Shown here piece after piece: positions 7,599 through 16,738 of a stretch of DNA of 64,000 bases (the first letter of the stretch is position 1; the number at the start of each line of letters is the position of its first letter). Source of the DNA: Prevotella sp. GTDB lineage: Bacteria; Bacteroidota; Bacteroidia; Bacteroidales; Bacteroidaceae. A program made the translations under genes and the position numbers. The stretch covers positions 124,001 through 188,000 of the forward strand of contig JAFUEP010000042.1 of assembly GCA_017470345.1 (NCBI GenBank). Direction: 5' to 3'. The notes below the pieces were generated by a model, which searched no databases, was not told the DNA's origin, and saw only the letters and a list, made by a program, of their open reading frames with translations.

Positions 7599-8648
7599 AT
7601 GATGACATTCCGACTTATGCTGTTAGCAGCGACCATGATGGTGCCGAGGATGGCACAGAGTCAGACAAACGATGACTTCGTGAAAGGGGCCGACGTGGGA
7701 TTCCTCACCGCTCAGGAGCAGCGGGGCGTCCGCTTCCACGACCGCGAGGGCCGCGAGCGAGACTGCCTGGAACTGCTCAAGAACGACTATCAGATCGGGG
7801 CCGTGCGCATGCGCGTATGGGTCGACCCGAAAGGGGGCTCCTGCGACAAGCACGAGCTGCTGGCGATGGGCCGCCGGGCTAAGGCGCTCGGCATGCAGCT
7901 GATGGTGGACTTCCACTACGCCGACTCATGGGCCGACCCAGCCAAACAGCCCATCCCGAAGGCCTGGCAGGGCCATTCGTACCGACAGATGCAGCAGGAC
8001 CTGCGGCGTCACACCGTCGACGTGCTCTCGCTGCTCAAGCAGAACGGCATCGCACCGCGATGGGTGCAGGTGGGCAACGAGACGGCCAACGGACTGCTGT
8101 GGCCCGTGGGGCACATCAAGGAGCACCCGGAACAGTATGCGGGCTTCATCCGCACGGGCTACGACGCCGTGAAGGAGGTCTTCCCCGAGGCCATCGTCAT
8201 CGTCCATCTGGACCGCGGACACAAGCAGAGCCTCTACGACTGGAACCTCGACATCTTGCGACAACACGGGGCGCGATGGGACATGGTCGGCATGTCGCTC
8301 TACCCCTACTGGGCGATGAAGGATCACCCGAAGCTCGTGGCCGACGACATCATCACCGACTGCATGGCCAACATACGCCACGTCAGCGAGAAATACGGGT
8401 GCGACGTGATGATTGTCGAGACGGGCTATGAGGTCGACGAGGCGCATCCCGAGGTGATGGACGAGGGACGGCGCCAACTGGCACGCGTCATCCGCGAGGC
8501 GCAGACGGAGACGGGCGGGCGCTGCCGCGGCGTCTTCTACTGGGAACCGCAGTGCCTGCCCGGCGGATATCGGCTGGGCGCCTTCGACAGCAATGCCGCG
8601 CCGACGGCCATCATGGACGGATTCCTGGACCAGGACGAGCCGCAGTAG
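7599..8648 (+). CDS. Secreted GH53 arabinogalactan endo-beta-1,4-galactanase
   Basis: A 349-residue protein that begins with a signal peptide (about 1-22, ending MAQSQ) followed by one glycoside hydrolase family 53 domain. The acid/base Glu is at 161 (WVQVGNE) and the nucleophile Glu at 274 (MIVETGY). The typical N-terminal block KGADVGFLTAQEQRGV and the strand VRMRVWVDP are also present. GH53 enzymes cleave beta-1,4-galactan, the side chain of type I rhamnogalacturonan. The length is normal for a single-domain enzyme. There is no lipobox, so it is probably periplasmic or exported. It has its own promoter and no SusCD partner nearby. The family is very likely; exact substrate preference is unproven. 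Confidence 0.93.
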   Translation: MMTFRLMLLAATMMVPRMAQSQTNDDFVKGADVGFLTAQEQRGVRFHDREGRERDCLELLKNDYQIGAVRMRVWVDPKGGSCDKHELLAMGRRAKALGMQLMVDFHYADSWADPAKQPIPKAWQGHSYRQMQQDLRRHTVDVLSLLKQNGIAPRWVQVGNETANGLLWPVGHIKEHPEQYAGFIRTGYDAVKEVFPEAIVIVHLDRGHKQSLYDWNLDILRQHGARWDMVGMSLYPYWAMKDHPKLVADDIITDCMANIRHVSEKYGCDVMIVETGYEVDEAHPEVMDEGRRQLARVIREAQTETGGRCRGVFYWEPQCLPGGYRLGAFDSNAAPTAIMDGFLDQDEPQ

Positions 8649-8689
8649 CACCCCCAGGGAGATGAGGGATGGAATTTTCAGCCATTTTT

Positions 8690-8720
8690 TTTGCACATTA
8701 AAAATAAATGATTATCTTTG
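8690..8720 (+). promoter_or_regulatory. hutH promoter
   Basis: TTTG (8690-8693) and TATCTTTG (8713-8720) with a 19-bp spacer lie 28 bp before the hutH ATG. This placement rules out the longer reading frame that begins inside the GH53 gene. Confidence 0.72.
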
Positions 8721-8748
8721 CAGCCGAAATCTAATTAAAACCTTTACT

Positions 8749-10227
8749 ATGAATATCCATCACATCTCGGCCGAACACCTCACCATAGAGCGCATCGGCG
8801 AAATCATTAAGAATGGCTACAAACTGGCACTGAGCGACGATGCACGCGAGCGCATCCTGCGCTGTCGGAAGTATCTGGACGAGAAGATCGCTTCGCAGAC
8901 GGAGCCCGTCTACGGCGTCACAACGGGATTCGGATCGCTCTGCAACGTGAGCATCAGCCACGAACAGCTCTCGCAGCTGCAGGTCAACCTGATCAAGAGT
9001 CATGCCTGCGGCGTCGGCGAGCGAGCCCCGAGGGACGTCGTGCGCATCATGCTGCTACTCAAGGTGCAGTCGCTCAGCTACGGCTACAGCGGATGCAAGC
9101 TCGACACGGTGGAGCGGCTCATCGACTTCTTCAACTACGACATACTGCCCGTCGTCTACCGACAGGGCTCGCTCGGCGCCTCGGGCGACCTCGTGCCCCT
9201 GGCTCACATGAGTCTGCCGCTGGTCGGCGAGGGCGAGGTAGAGATGGACGGACAGGTCATCTCGAGCAACAAGATGCTGCACCGCATGGGATGGAAGCCC
9301 ATCAAGATGGCATCGAAAGAGGGACTGGCCCTGCTCAACGGCACGCAGAACATGAGCGCCTACGCCGTGTGGAGCCTCATCGAGGCACAACGGCTGAGCG
9401 ACTGGGCCGACCGTATCGCGGCCATGAGCCTCGACGCTTTCGACGGCCGCATCGAGCCGTTCCTGCCGGCCGTCCACGCCGTGCGCCCTCACCTGGGACA
9501 GATAGAGACGGCCCGCAACATGCGCGAGCTGCTGCAGGGCAGCGAGCTCATCGCGAGCGAGAAGACCAACGTGCAGGACCCCTACTCGTTCCGCTGTGTG
9601 CCGCAGGTGCACGGCGCCGTGAAGGACACACTGCGCTACGTCCACTCGGTCATCGACATCGAGATCAACTCGGCCACGGACAACCCGACGGTCTGCCCGG
9701 ACGACGACCTCATCATCTCGGCCGGCAACTTCCACGGCGAGCCCATCGCCCTGCCCATCGACTTCCTGTCGATAGCGATGAGCGAGCTGGCCAACATCTC
9801 GGAGCGACGCATCTACCGACTGGTCAGCGGCCTGCGCGGGCTGCCCGACTTCCTCGTGGCGAACCCGGGACTGAACAGCGGATTCATGATTACGCAGTAC
9901 ACGGCCGCCTCGTGCGTGTCGCTGAACAAGAGTCTGGCCATGCCGTCGTCGGTCGACTCCATCCCCTCGTGTCAGGACCAGGAGGACCTCGTCTCTATGG
10001 GTGCCAACGCCGCGCTGAAGCTGCAGAAGGTGATCCTCAACACAGAGCGCGTGCTGGCCATCGAGCTGATGAACGCCGCACAGGCCCTGGAGTTCCGCTT
10101 CCCCAAGAAGTCGTCGCCCACGATCATGAAGATTCACGACGAGTTCCGCCGCGAGGTGCCCTTCATCTCAGACGACGTCGTGATGTACCCGCTCATCGAG
10201 AAGGCCATCCAGTTCCTGCGCAAGTAA
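8749..10227 (+). CDS. hutH: Histidine ammonia-lyase
   Basis: A 492-residue enzyme that removes ammonia from L-histidine to give trans-urocanate, the first step of histidine breakdown in the cytoplasm. The MIO prosthetic group forms from Ala144-Ser145-Gly146 in SLGASGDLVPLAH. Other family blocks include YGVTTGFGSL near 55-64 and LLNGTQNMSAY. The length is close to the usual ~500 residues. I chose the ATG at 8749 because it sits behind a good promoter and because the longer frame would extend back into the GH53 coding region. Imidazolonepropionase lies 1.2 kb downstream, but urocanase and the formimidoyl-transfer enzymes are not in the window. Confidence 0.96.
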   Translation: MNIHHISAEHLTIERIGEIIKNGYKLALSDDARERILRCRKYLDEKIASQTEPVYGVTTGFGSLCNVSISHEQLSQLQVNLIKSHACGVGERAPRDVVRIMLLLKVQSLSYGYSGCKLDTVERLIDFFNYDILPVVYRQGSLGASGDLVPLAHMSLPLVGEGEVEMDGQVISSNKMLHRMGWKPIKMASKEGLALLNGTQNMSAYAVWSLIEAQRLSDWADRIAAMSLDAFDGRIEPFLPAVHAVRPHLGQIETARNMRELLQGSELIASEKTNVQDPYSFRCVPQVHGAVKDTLRYVHSVIDIEINSATDNPTVCPDDDLIISAGNFHGEPIALPIDFLSIAMSELANISERRIYRLVSGLRGLPDFLVANPGLNSGFMITQYTAASCVSLNKSLAMPSSVDSIPSCQDQEDLVSMGANAALKLQKVILNTERVLAIELMNAAQALEFRFPKKSSPTIMKIHDEFRREVPFISDDVVMYPLIEKAIQFLRK

Positions 10228-10260
10228 ACACTTCATTCACACAAAGACTACAACGACTCT

Positions 10261-10446
10261 ATGAAGATTCTGATCATTGGCGGCACGGGCACCATCAGCA
10301 GTGCCGTCAGCCGACTGTTAGCGGAGAGCGGCCACGACCTGTGGCTGCTCTACCGCGGCTGGCGGTCTGAGGACATGCCCTCAGGCATCCATCATACTGC
10401 GGCCGGCGAATCGCAGACACGGGCTATGAACGATTTCAAATTCTAA
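10261..10446 (+). pseudogene. Remnant of an NAD-dependent epimerase/dehydratase
   Basis: A 61-codon frame. Residues 1-35 (MKILIIGGTGTISSAVSRLL...) are the Rossmann-fold start of an extended SDR (GGTGTIS nucleotide-binding loop), but the protein ends after a short unrelated tail. The family is normally ~300 residues or more. It appears to be a large internal and 3' deletion that left the first coding segment 33 bp after hutH and 5 bp before the next gene. It may still be transcribed with hutH. A functional small protein is unlikely. Confidence 0.7.
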
Positions 10447-10451
10447 CGACT

Positions 10452-11429
10452 ATGAGAGTAGGTATCATCGGAACGGGATGGATAGCCGAGAAAGCGGCCA
10501 TCACACTCAGCGGGTTGACGCAAGCAGAGGCTTTTGCCATAGGGTCAAGAACGGCCGAACGGGCTGACGCCTTCGCCACGAAATGGGGTATTCCACGGGC
10601 GTATGGTTCTTATGAAGAACTAATCCACAACCCCGACGTTGACCTCGTCTATATCGCCACGCCTCATTCCCATCATTATGCACCGACGTGCATGGCTCTG
10701 CAAGCAGGCAAGCCGTGCCTCGTCGAGAAGGCATTTATGGCCAACTATGCTCAGGCTGCCGACGTGGTGGCGATGGCCCGGGAGCGTAAGGTGCTGCTGG
10801 CCGAGGCCATTTGGACACGCTATCAGCCTGCTGTCGGAATTGTGCGCAGCCTCATCGACAGTGGACGCATCGGCACGCCTCGACTGGTCACGGCAACGCT
10901 GGGCTATTCGATGGGCAAAAAGGAACGCATCATGCGGCCTGAGCTTTGCGGCGGTGCACTGCTCGACTTGGGTGTCTATGCACTCAACTTTGTGCGAATG
11001 TACTTCCCTGCCGACATTGTGAGCATCGACGGACACTGCGTGAAATCAGACACAGGCATGGATCTGACCAATGCCATCACGATGACGCTCAGCGACGGCA
11101 CACTCTGCAACCTGCAGTCAAGTGCCGCCTGCGTAGGCGACAACATCGGAGTCATTGCCGGCACAGAGGGAAATCTGATTATCGACAACATCAACAATCC
11201 ACGACACATCACCGTCAACGGCCCCGACCGAACTTTCGTGGAAACCATCGACGTGCCGGCACAAATTACGGGATACGAATATCAGTTTCTCAGCATGCGC
11301 CAAGCCCTGCTCGACGGAAGGACGGAGGTGAGCGAGATGCCGCTCGACGAGACTCTCCACATCATGCAGCTGATGGACGGTCTGAGGCGTCAGTGGGGCG
11401 TCCGCTATCCCATGGATGAAGCGTGGTGA
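10452..11429 (+). CDS. Gfo/Idh/MocA-family oxidoreductase
   Basis: A 325-residue NAD(P)-dependent dehydrogenase. The Rossmann motif GIIGTGWIAEKAA is at residues 4-16. YIATPHSHH and CLVEKAFMANYAQA (the EKP-type catalytic loop, here EKA) follow, then AEAIWTRYQPA, a block typical of the dihydrodiol-dehydrogenase-like branch. The C-terminal alpha/beta domain is complete. The branch acts on sugars or trans-dihydrodiols; the substrate cannot be told here. It lies between hutH and hutI on the same strand, directly after an epimerase remnant. It may be a carbohydrate gene that entered the hut region with that remnant. The family is secure and the substrate unknown. Confidence 0.85.
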   Translation: MRVGIIGTGWIAEKAAITLSGLTQAEAFAIGSRTAERADAFATKWGIPRAYGSYEELIHNPDVDLVYIATPHSHHYAPTCMALQAGKPCLVEKAFMANYAQAADVVAMARERKVLLAEAIWTRYQPAVGIVRSLIDSGRIGTPRLVTATLGYSMGKKERIMRPELCGGALLDLGVYALNFVRMYFPADIVSIDGHCVKSDTGMDLTNAITMTLSDGTLCNLQSSAACVGDNIGVIAGTEGNLIIDNINNPRHITVNGPDRTFVETIDVPAQITGYEYQFLSMRQALLDGRTEVSEMPLDETLHIMQLMDGLRRQWGVRYPMDEAW

Positions 11430-11465
11430 AACAACTATGTAACCCCTAAAAACCTGAATCTAATT

Positions 11466-12758
11466 ATGAAACAAATACTGGTAAAGAACATTGGCTTGCT
11501 CGTGGCCGACCGCCACGGCAAGCCCCTGCTGGCGGGCGAGGAGATGAGCCGACTCGACGTGATCAGGAATGCCTGGCTGCTAATTGAGGACGGGCGCATC
11601 AAGGAGTTCGGCGAAGACGTGGATGGCACGCCCCCATGTGACGATGCGGAAGGCGTCGACGCGCAGGGCGGCACAGTGATGCCGTCGTTCTGCGATTCTC
11701 ACACCCACCTCGTCTATGCCGACAGCCGCGAGGGCGAGTTTGTCGACAAGATCCGCGGACTGAGCTACGCCGAGATAGCCCGCCGGGGCGGCGGCATCCT
11801 CAACTCGGCCGACCGGCTGCATGAGCTCAGCGAGGACGAGCTCTACCGTCAGGCCATGCACCGCATCGACGAGATCATCCTAAAGGGCACGGGCGCCGTA
11901 GAGATCAAGAGCGGCTACGGCCTCAACCTGGAGGACGAGCTGAAGATGCTGCGCGTCATACGCCGCATCCAGGAGACGGCTCCCCTGAAAGTGATGTCGA
12001 CCTTCCTTGGCGCTCATGCCGTAGGGCGAGCCTACGCCGGACGTCAGGGCGACTATGTCGACCACATCATCCGCGACATGATTCCCGAGGTGGGCCGTCA
12101 GGGGCTGGCCGACTTCATCGACGTCTTCTGCGACGAGGGCTTCTTCACCCCCGACGAGACAGCCCGCATGCTCGAAGCCGGACTGAAATGGGGCATGCGC
12201 GGCAAGATCCACGGACAGGAGCTGGCCGACTCGGGCGGCGTCGAGGTGGCCGTCAAGTACGGTGCCCTCAGCGTTGACCACCTGGAGAGCATGACCGACA
12301 GGGACATCCAGCTGCTGAAAGGGAACGTAGGACATCCACCTCTCACTTCCCCGCAGACCATCCCCACCGCTCTGCCCGGCACGTCGTTCTTCCTCAACAT
12401 GCCGTTTGCACCTGCCCGCAAAATCATTGAGGCCGGACTGCCACTGGCCACCGCCAGCGACTACAACCCTGGCTCCACGCCGTCGGGCGACATGAAGTTC
12501 GTCGTCTCACTCGCCTGCATCAAGATGCGCCTGCTGCCCGAGGAGGCCATCAACGCCGCCACGCTCAACACGGCAGCCGCCATGGGCATCAGCCGCGACT
12601 ACGGCTCGCTGGCCAAGGGCAAGGTGGCCAACTTCTTCATCACCGAGCCCATCCCCAGCATCGCCTACATCCCCTATGCCTACACCCAGCCCATCATACG
12701 GCGCGTCTTCCTGAACGGCGAAGAATTACGAGGCGCTGCCGGCGATCAGCAATCTTGA
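11466..12758 (+). CDS. hutI: Imidazolonepropionase
   Basis: A 430-residue amidohydrolase that opens 4-imidazolone-5-propanoate to N-formimidoyl-L-glutamate, the third step of histidine degradation. The metal-binding HxH is His79/His81 (CDSHTHLVYADSREGEF). Typical blocks include KSGYGLNLEDELKMLRVI and ATASDYNPGSTPSG. The ATG at 11466 follows the oxidoreductase by 36 bp with no separate promoter visible, so it is probably read from upstream. Urocanase, which makes its substrate's precursor, is not in this window. The length is normal for the family. Confidence 0.95.
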   Translation: MKQILVKNIGLLVADRHGKPLLAGEEMSRLDVIRNAWLLIEDGRIKEFGEDVDGTPPCDDAEGVDAQGGTVMPSFCDSHTHLVYADSREGEFVDKIRGLSYAEIARRGGGILNSADRLHELSEDELYRQAMHRIDEIILKGTGAVEIKSGYGLNLEDELKMLRVIRRIQETAPLKVMSTFLGAHAVGRAYAGRQGDYVDHIIRDMIPEVGRQGLADFIDVFCDEGFFTPDETARMLEAGLKWGMRGKIHGQELADSGGVEVAVKYGALSVDHLESMTDRDIQLLKGNVGHPPLTSPQTIPTALPGTSFFLNMPFAPARKIIEAGLPLATASDYNPGSTPSGDMKFVVSLACIKMRLLPEEAINAATLNTAAAMGISRDYGSLAKGKVANFFITEPIPSIAYIPYAYTQPIIRRVFLNGEELRGAAGDQQS

Positions 12759-12779
12759 AGATAGGCATTCCAAACCGAG

Positions 12780-12836
12780 AAACGGTGCTTTTCGAAGGTA
12801 ATATAGGGGTATATTACTATCGAAAAGCACCGTTTT
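12780..12836. terminator. Bidirectional hairpin between hutI and glnA
   Basis: A large imperfect hairpin. AACGGTGCTTTTCGA at its left end pairs with TCGAAAAGCACCGTT at its right, with GTAATAT/ATATTAC inside. It lies 21 bp after hutI and in front of the convergent glnA 3' end. The stem termini resemble the cores of the 22-bp repeat arrays. Confidence 0.7.
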
Positions 12837-12911
12837 CATGATTTAGTCATCATCCTAACCTCTCATTCTTCTGGTCCTCCTCAGACGATCATCTGACGAG
12901 GGAAGAGAGGG

Positions 12912-14417
12912 TCATCCGCAATGGAAATAGCGCTCGACGAGCTTCTGGATCTCTTCGGGGTTGTCGGCAATGTCGGCACGGAGGGTGCGGTCGTCGAAAG
13001 CACGGAGCTGGGCGATGATGCCGTCGATCATGGCGGGACTGAAGACGCCCTGCTCCTCGAAGACGCTGCGCTGGCGCTCAAGGCAGTCGGCCGAGGCGGC
13101 ACAGCTGTCGGGCAGCTGGGCGAGCTGCGAGAGGCGGTCGGCATTCTCGGCGTCGTGGATGTTGACGTTGACATAGTTTCTGGCTGCCACTTCGAGCGCA
13201 TCGGCCATCTCGAAGCCATGACGGCAAGCCACGCAAAGGCCGGACAGCAACTGGTAGAGATCGGCTGAGCCGTCGGGAGAGCGCATCTCCACGGTCTGCT
13301 TTCCACTCATGTCGCGATCCTGAACGGCCTCCAGCGGATTAGCCTTGGCCGACATGTCGACACCTGCGGCCCACCCCAGTGGCACGCGCACGAGGACGGA
13401 GCGGTTGCGGTCGCCCCAGCAGACATTGGTGGGAGCCTCCTGATGAGGCACGAGGCGGAAGTAGCTCGTCGGATTCTTATTGCCGAAAGCGGTGATGGCT
13501 GGGGCCACGTCCATCATGCCGGCAATCATCTTGCGAGCTGCTTCAGAGAGCACCCCGTCGGCAAGCATCTGATTCCGGCCGTCGCGCGTCATACGCATGT
13601 GGATATGGAGTCCGCTGCCGGCCTTGCCTGTCGTGATCTTCGGAGCGAAGGTGACGTCGTAGCCCTCCTCATAGGCCAGGTTGCGAATGACCCACTTGGC
13701 CAGCATCAGCTGGTCGGCAGCCTGCTCGACAGGCACGGGGAGGAACTCGATCTCATTCTGTTCGTATGTGAGTCCGTCAAGCGTGAAGTTGCCCACCTCG
13801 GAGTGGCCGTACTTGATCTGGCCGCCCGTCTGGGCTATCAGCTTCATGCACTTGGTGCGGAAAGCGTTGGTCTTGGCATAGGGCGACGACTCGTGATAGC
13901 CGTGCTGGTCGACAGCAGGGAACACCTCCTCGTCGGCCGAGATGACGTAGTACTCCAGCTCGCCCATGGCCTCGAACTGCATGCCTGTGGTGCGGGTGAA
14001 GGCTTCGCTGGCCTTGCGCAACGTCTGCTCGGGGGCACTGGCCAGGGGCTGTCCGTCCTTATCGAAGAAGGAGCAGAGCATCGAGAGCGTAGGAATCTCG
14101 GCAAAGGGGTCGAGGAAGGCGGTTCGGAATCGTGGGAGCACGTAGAGGTCGCTTGATCCGGCCTCGATGAACGAGAAGAGACTGCTGCCGTCGACGCGCT
14201 CGCCACAGGTGAGGATGGTGTCGAGGTAGGCCAGATTGGTGATGACAAAGTTGAGAGTCTTGAGTTTTCCGTCGCCGCCGGGATACATGAAGTTGATCAT
14301 GCGGATGTCATTCTCGCGGACATACTTGATGATGTCAGCCTTGGTCAGCGATTCGGCTGGTTTCTGCAGAAAGGCCACCACGGGGTTGGCGTTCAGAAGG
14401 AGTTGGTCGTTGTTCAT
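12912..14417 (-). CDS. glnA: Glutamine synthetase (type I-like fold)
   Basis: A 501-residue glutamine synthetase: glutamate + NH3 + ATP to glutamine. An N-terminal beta-grasp part (FMYPGGDGKLKTLNF, CGERVDGSSLFSFIEAGSSD) precedes the catalytic domain with GELEYYV, GSGLHIHM, WGDRNRSVLVRVP and VEMRSPDGSAD. It is shorter than the ~700-residue GSIII enzymes common in Bacteroides, so it is a second class for this group. I place the start at the ATG at 14417, 36 bp after a -7 box; upstream in-frame residues overlap that promoter. It is monocistronic between two terminators and convergent with hutI, which fits ammonia assimilation linked to amino acid use. Regulation by adenylylation cannot be judged. 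Confidence 0.9.
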   Translation of the reverse strand: MNNDQLLLNANPVVAFLQKPAESLTKADIIKYVRENDIRMINFMYPGGDGKLKTLNFVITNLAYLDTILTCGERVDGSSLFSFIEAGSSDLYVLPRFRTAFLDPFAEIPTLSMLCSFFDKDGQPLASAPEQTLRKASEAFTRTTGMQFEAMGELEYYVISADEEVFPAVDQHGYHESSPYAKTNAFRTKCMKLIAQTGGQIKYGHSEVGNFTLDGLTYEQNEIEFLPVPVEQAADQLMLAKWVIRNLAYEEGYDVTFAPKITTGKAGSGLHIHMRMTRDGRNQMLADGVLSEAARKMIAGMMDVAPAITAFGNKNPTSYFRLVPHQEAPTNVCWGDRNRSVLVRVPLGWAAGVDMSAKANPLEAVQDRDMSGKQTVEMRSPDGSADLYQLLSGLCVACRHGFEMADALEVAARNYVNVNIHDAENADRLSQLAQLPDSCAASADCLERQRSVFEEQGVFSPAMIDGIIAQLRAFDDRTLRADIADNPEEIQKLVERYFHCG

Positions 14418-14452
14418 AGATATACAAAAAAAAAGGTTAGTTGATTGTGCGG

Positions 14453-14460
14453 CAAAGATA
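14453..14460 (-). promoter_or_regulatory. glnA promoter -7 box
   Basis: TATCTTTG on the minus strand, 36 bp before the glnA ATG at 14417. It fits the Bacteroidetes consensus and sits just after the mutB terminator. Confidence 0.65.
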
Positions 14461-14484
14461 ATCATTTTTATTGAAACGGCAAAC

Positions 14485-14518
14485 AAAAAGACGGGCTTTT
14501 TTCATAGCCCGTCTTTTT
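14485..14518 (-). terminator. Intrinsic terminator of mutA-mutB
   Basis: AAAAAGACGGGCT and AGCCCGTCTTTTT pair as a perfect 13-bp stem with an 8-base loop, with a T-run on the minus strand. It is located 36 bp past the mutB stop. Confidence 0.85.
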
Positions 14519-14553
14519 TATCAGTATTTCGCGATGGAGAATTCTCTTTTCGC

Positions 14554-16719
14554 TTATTCCTCGTCGAGCAGGATCTTCATCATCTCGACGGCAGCCTTGG
14601 CAACGCTGGTGCCAGGGCCGAAGATGGCGGCAACGCCGGCCTTGTAGAGGAAGTCGTAGTCCTGAGCGGGAATGACACCGCCTGCGATGACCATGATGTC
14701 CTCACGACCGAGTTTCTTCAGCTCCTCGATGAGCTGCGGGATGAGCGTCTTGTGACCAGCGGCGAGCGACGAAGCACCCACGATGTGGACGTCGTTCTCG
14801 ACAGCCTCACGGGCAGCCTCGGCGGGCGTCTGGAAGAGCGGACCCATGTCGACGTCGAAACCGCAGTCGGCATAACCCGTAGCGACCACCTTTGCACCAC
14901 GGTCGTGACCGTCCTGACCCATCTTGGCGATGAAGATACGCGGACGACGACCCTCCTTCTGAGCGAACTTCTCTGTGAGCTGGCAGGCCAGTTCGAATTC
15001 GCTGTCGTTCTTTGATTCTGAGCTATACACGCCTGAAATTGTTCTGATTACTGCTTTATAACGGCCCACGATCTCCTCGCAGGCATCACTGATCTCACCC
15101 AGGGTGCAGCGCAGCTGAGCAGCCTTGACGGCCAGGTCGAGCAGGTTGTCCTTCGACTTGCGGCCCTCGTTGAAGTCGCGCACGCACTCGGTGATGGCCT
15201 TCAGGGCAGCCTGGCAGGCAGCCTCGTCGCGAGTGGCTCGCACCTGGGCGAGGCTCTCCTCCTGCTGCTTGCGCACGGCGGTGTTGTCGACCTCAAGGAT
15301 GTCGATGGGATCCTCGTGCTCCAGACGATACTTGTTGGTGCCGACGATGGTCTGCACGCCTGAGTCGATGCGGGCCTGCGTACGGGCAGCGGCCTCCTCG
15401 ATGCGCATTTTGGGCAGACCCGTCTCGATAGCCTTAGCCATACCGCCGAGCTTCTCAATCTCCTGGATGTGCTCCCAGGCCTTGTGAACCAGCTCGTTGG
15501 TCAGCGTCTCCACGTAGTAGGAACCAGCCCACGGGTCGATCTGCTTGCACACCTTGGTCTCGTTCTGAATGTAGATCTGAGTGTTACGTGCGATACGAGC
15601 CGAGAAGTCAGTAGGCAGGGCGATAGCCTCGTCGAGGGCGTTGGTGTGGAGCGACTGGGTGTGACCCAGCACGGCAGCCATAGCCTCGATGCAGGTACGT
15701 CCGACGTTGTTGAAGGGATCCTGCTCGGTGAGCGACCAGCCAGAGGTCTGCGAGTGGGTACGCAGGGCCAGCGACTTGGGATTCTTGGCACCAAACGACT
15801 TCACGATCTTAGCCCAGAGCAGACGTCCGGCACGCATCTTGGCAATCTCCATGAAGTGGTTCATGCCGATGGCCCAGAAGAACGAGAGTCGGGGTGCGAA
15901 GGCATCGACGTCGATACCGGCGTTGACACCCGTGCGGAGATAGTCCATACCGTCGGCCAGGGTGTAAGCCAACTCAATGTCAGCCGTAGCACCAGCCTCC
16001 TGCATGTGGTAGCCCGAGATGGAGATCGAGTTGAACTTAGGCATCTTCTGCGAGGTGTACTCGAAGATGTCGGCGATGATCTTCATCGAGAATGCGGGCG
16101 GGTAGATATAGGTGTTGCGCACCATGAACTCCTTCAGAATGTCGTTCTGAATCGTTCCGGCCATTTCCTCGAGCTGAGCGCCCTGCTCCAGACCGGCCAC
16201 GATGTAGAAGGCCAGGATGGGCAGCACGGCACCGTTCATCGTCATCGAGACGGACATCTTGTTCAAGGGAATGCCCGAGAAGAGCACCTTCATGTTCTCC
16301 TCATTGCAGATAGACACACCAGCCTTACCCACATCGCCGACGACACGGGCATTGTCGGGGTCGTAGCCACGATGCGTGGGCAGGTCGAAGGCAACGGACA
16401 GACCCTTCTGGCCGCTGGCCAGGTTGCGACGATAGAAAGCATTCGACTCCTCAGCCGTGGAGAATCCGGCATACTGACGGATGGTCCATGGGCGGAAGGG
16501 ATACATCATCGAATACGGGCCACGCAGGTAGGGAGGAATACCGGCAGTGAAGTCCAGATGCTCCATGCCCTCCAGGTCTTCCTTCGTATAGACGGGGCGC
16601 ACCTCGATGTGCTCGGGTGTCTTCCAGTTCTCAACAATATGATTGTCTTTAATCCACTTGGCACCATCCTGAGCCTTGATGCCTGCATAGATATCAATAT
16701 CCTTAAATTGTTTACGCAT
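14554..16719 (-). CDS. mutB: Methylmalonyl-CoA mutase large (catalytic) subunit
   Basis: A 721-residue adenosylcobalamin-dependent mutase subunit interconverting succinyl-CoA and (R)-methylmalonyl-CoA on the route to propionate. The TIM-barrel catalytic domain (about 1-560) contains [19 protein letters not shown] and [12 protein letters not shown]. The C-terminal B12-binding domain has the base-off motif DGHDRG near residue 600 and GASSLAAGH. It lies 19 bp after mutA on the same strand and ends at a strong terminator. The length is normal for the family. The epimerase and decarboxylase of the pathway are not adjacent. No cobalamin riboswitch is visible upstream of the operon. Confidence 0.97.
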   Translation of the reverse strand: MRKQFKDIDIYAGIKAQDGAKWIKDNHIVENWKTPEHIEVRPVYTKEDLEGMEHLDFTAGIPPYLRGPYSMMYPFRPWTIRQYAGFSTAEESNAFYRRNLASGQKGLSVAFDLPTHRGYDPDNARVVGDVGKAGVSICNEENMKVLFSGIPLNKMSVSMTMNGAVLPILAFYIVAGLEQGAQLEEMAGTIQNDILKEFMVRNTYIYPPAFSMKIIADIFEYTSQKMPKFNSISISGYHMQEAGATADIELAYTLADGMDYLRTGVNAGIDVDAFAPRLSFFWAIGMNHFMEIAKMRAGRLLWAKIVKSFGAKNPKSLALRTHSQTSGWSLTEQDPFNNVGRTCIEAMAAVLGHTQSLHTNALDEAIALPTDFSARIARNTQIYIQNETKVCKQIDPWAGSYYVETLTNELVHKAWEHIQEIEKLGGMAKAIETGLPKMRIEEAAARTQARIDSGVQTIVGTNKYRLEHEDPIDILEVDNTAVRKQQEESLAQVRATRDEAACQAALKAITECVRDFNEGRKSKDNLLDLAVKAAQLRCTLGEISDACEEIVGRYKAVIRTISGVYSSESKNDSEFELACQLTEKFAQKEGRRPRIFIAKMGQDGHDRGAKVVATGYADCGFDVDMGPLFQTPAEAAREAVENDVHIVGASSLAAGHKTLIPQLIEELKKLGREDIMVIAGGVIPAQDYDFLYKAGVAAIFGPGTSVAKAAVEMMKILLDEE

Positions 16720-16738
16720 AGTTCAAGTCTCCTTTCTT

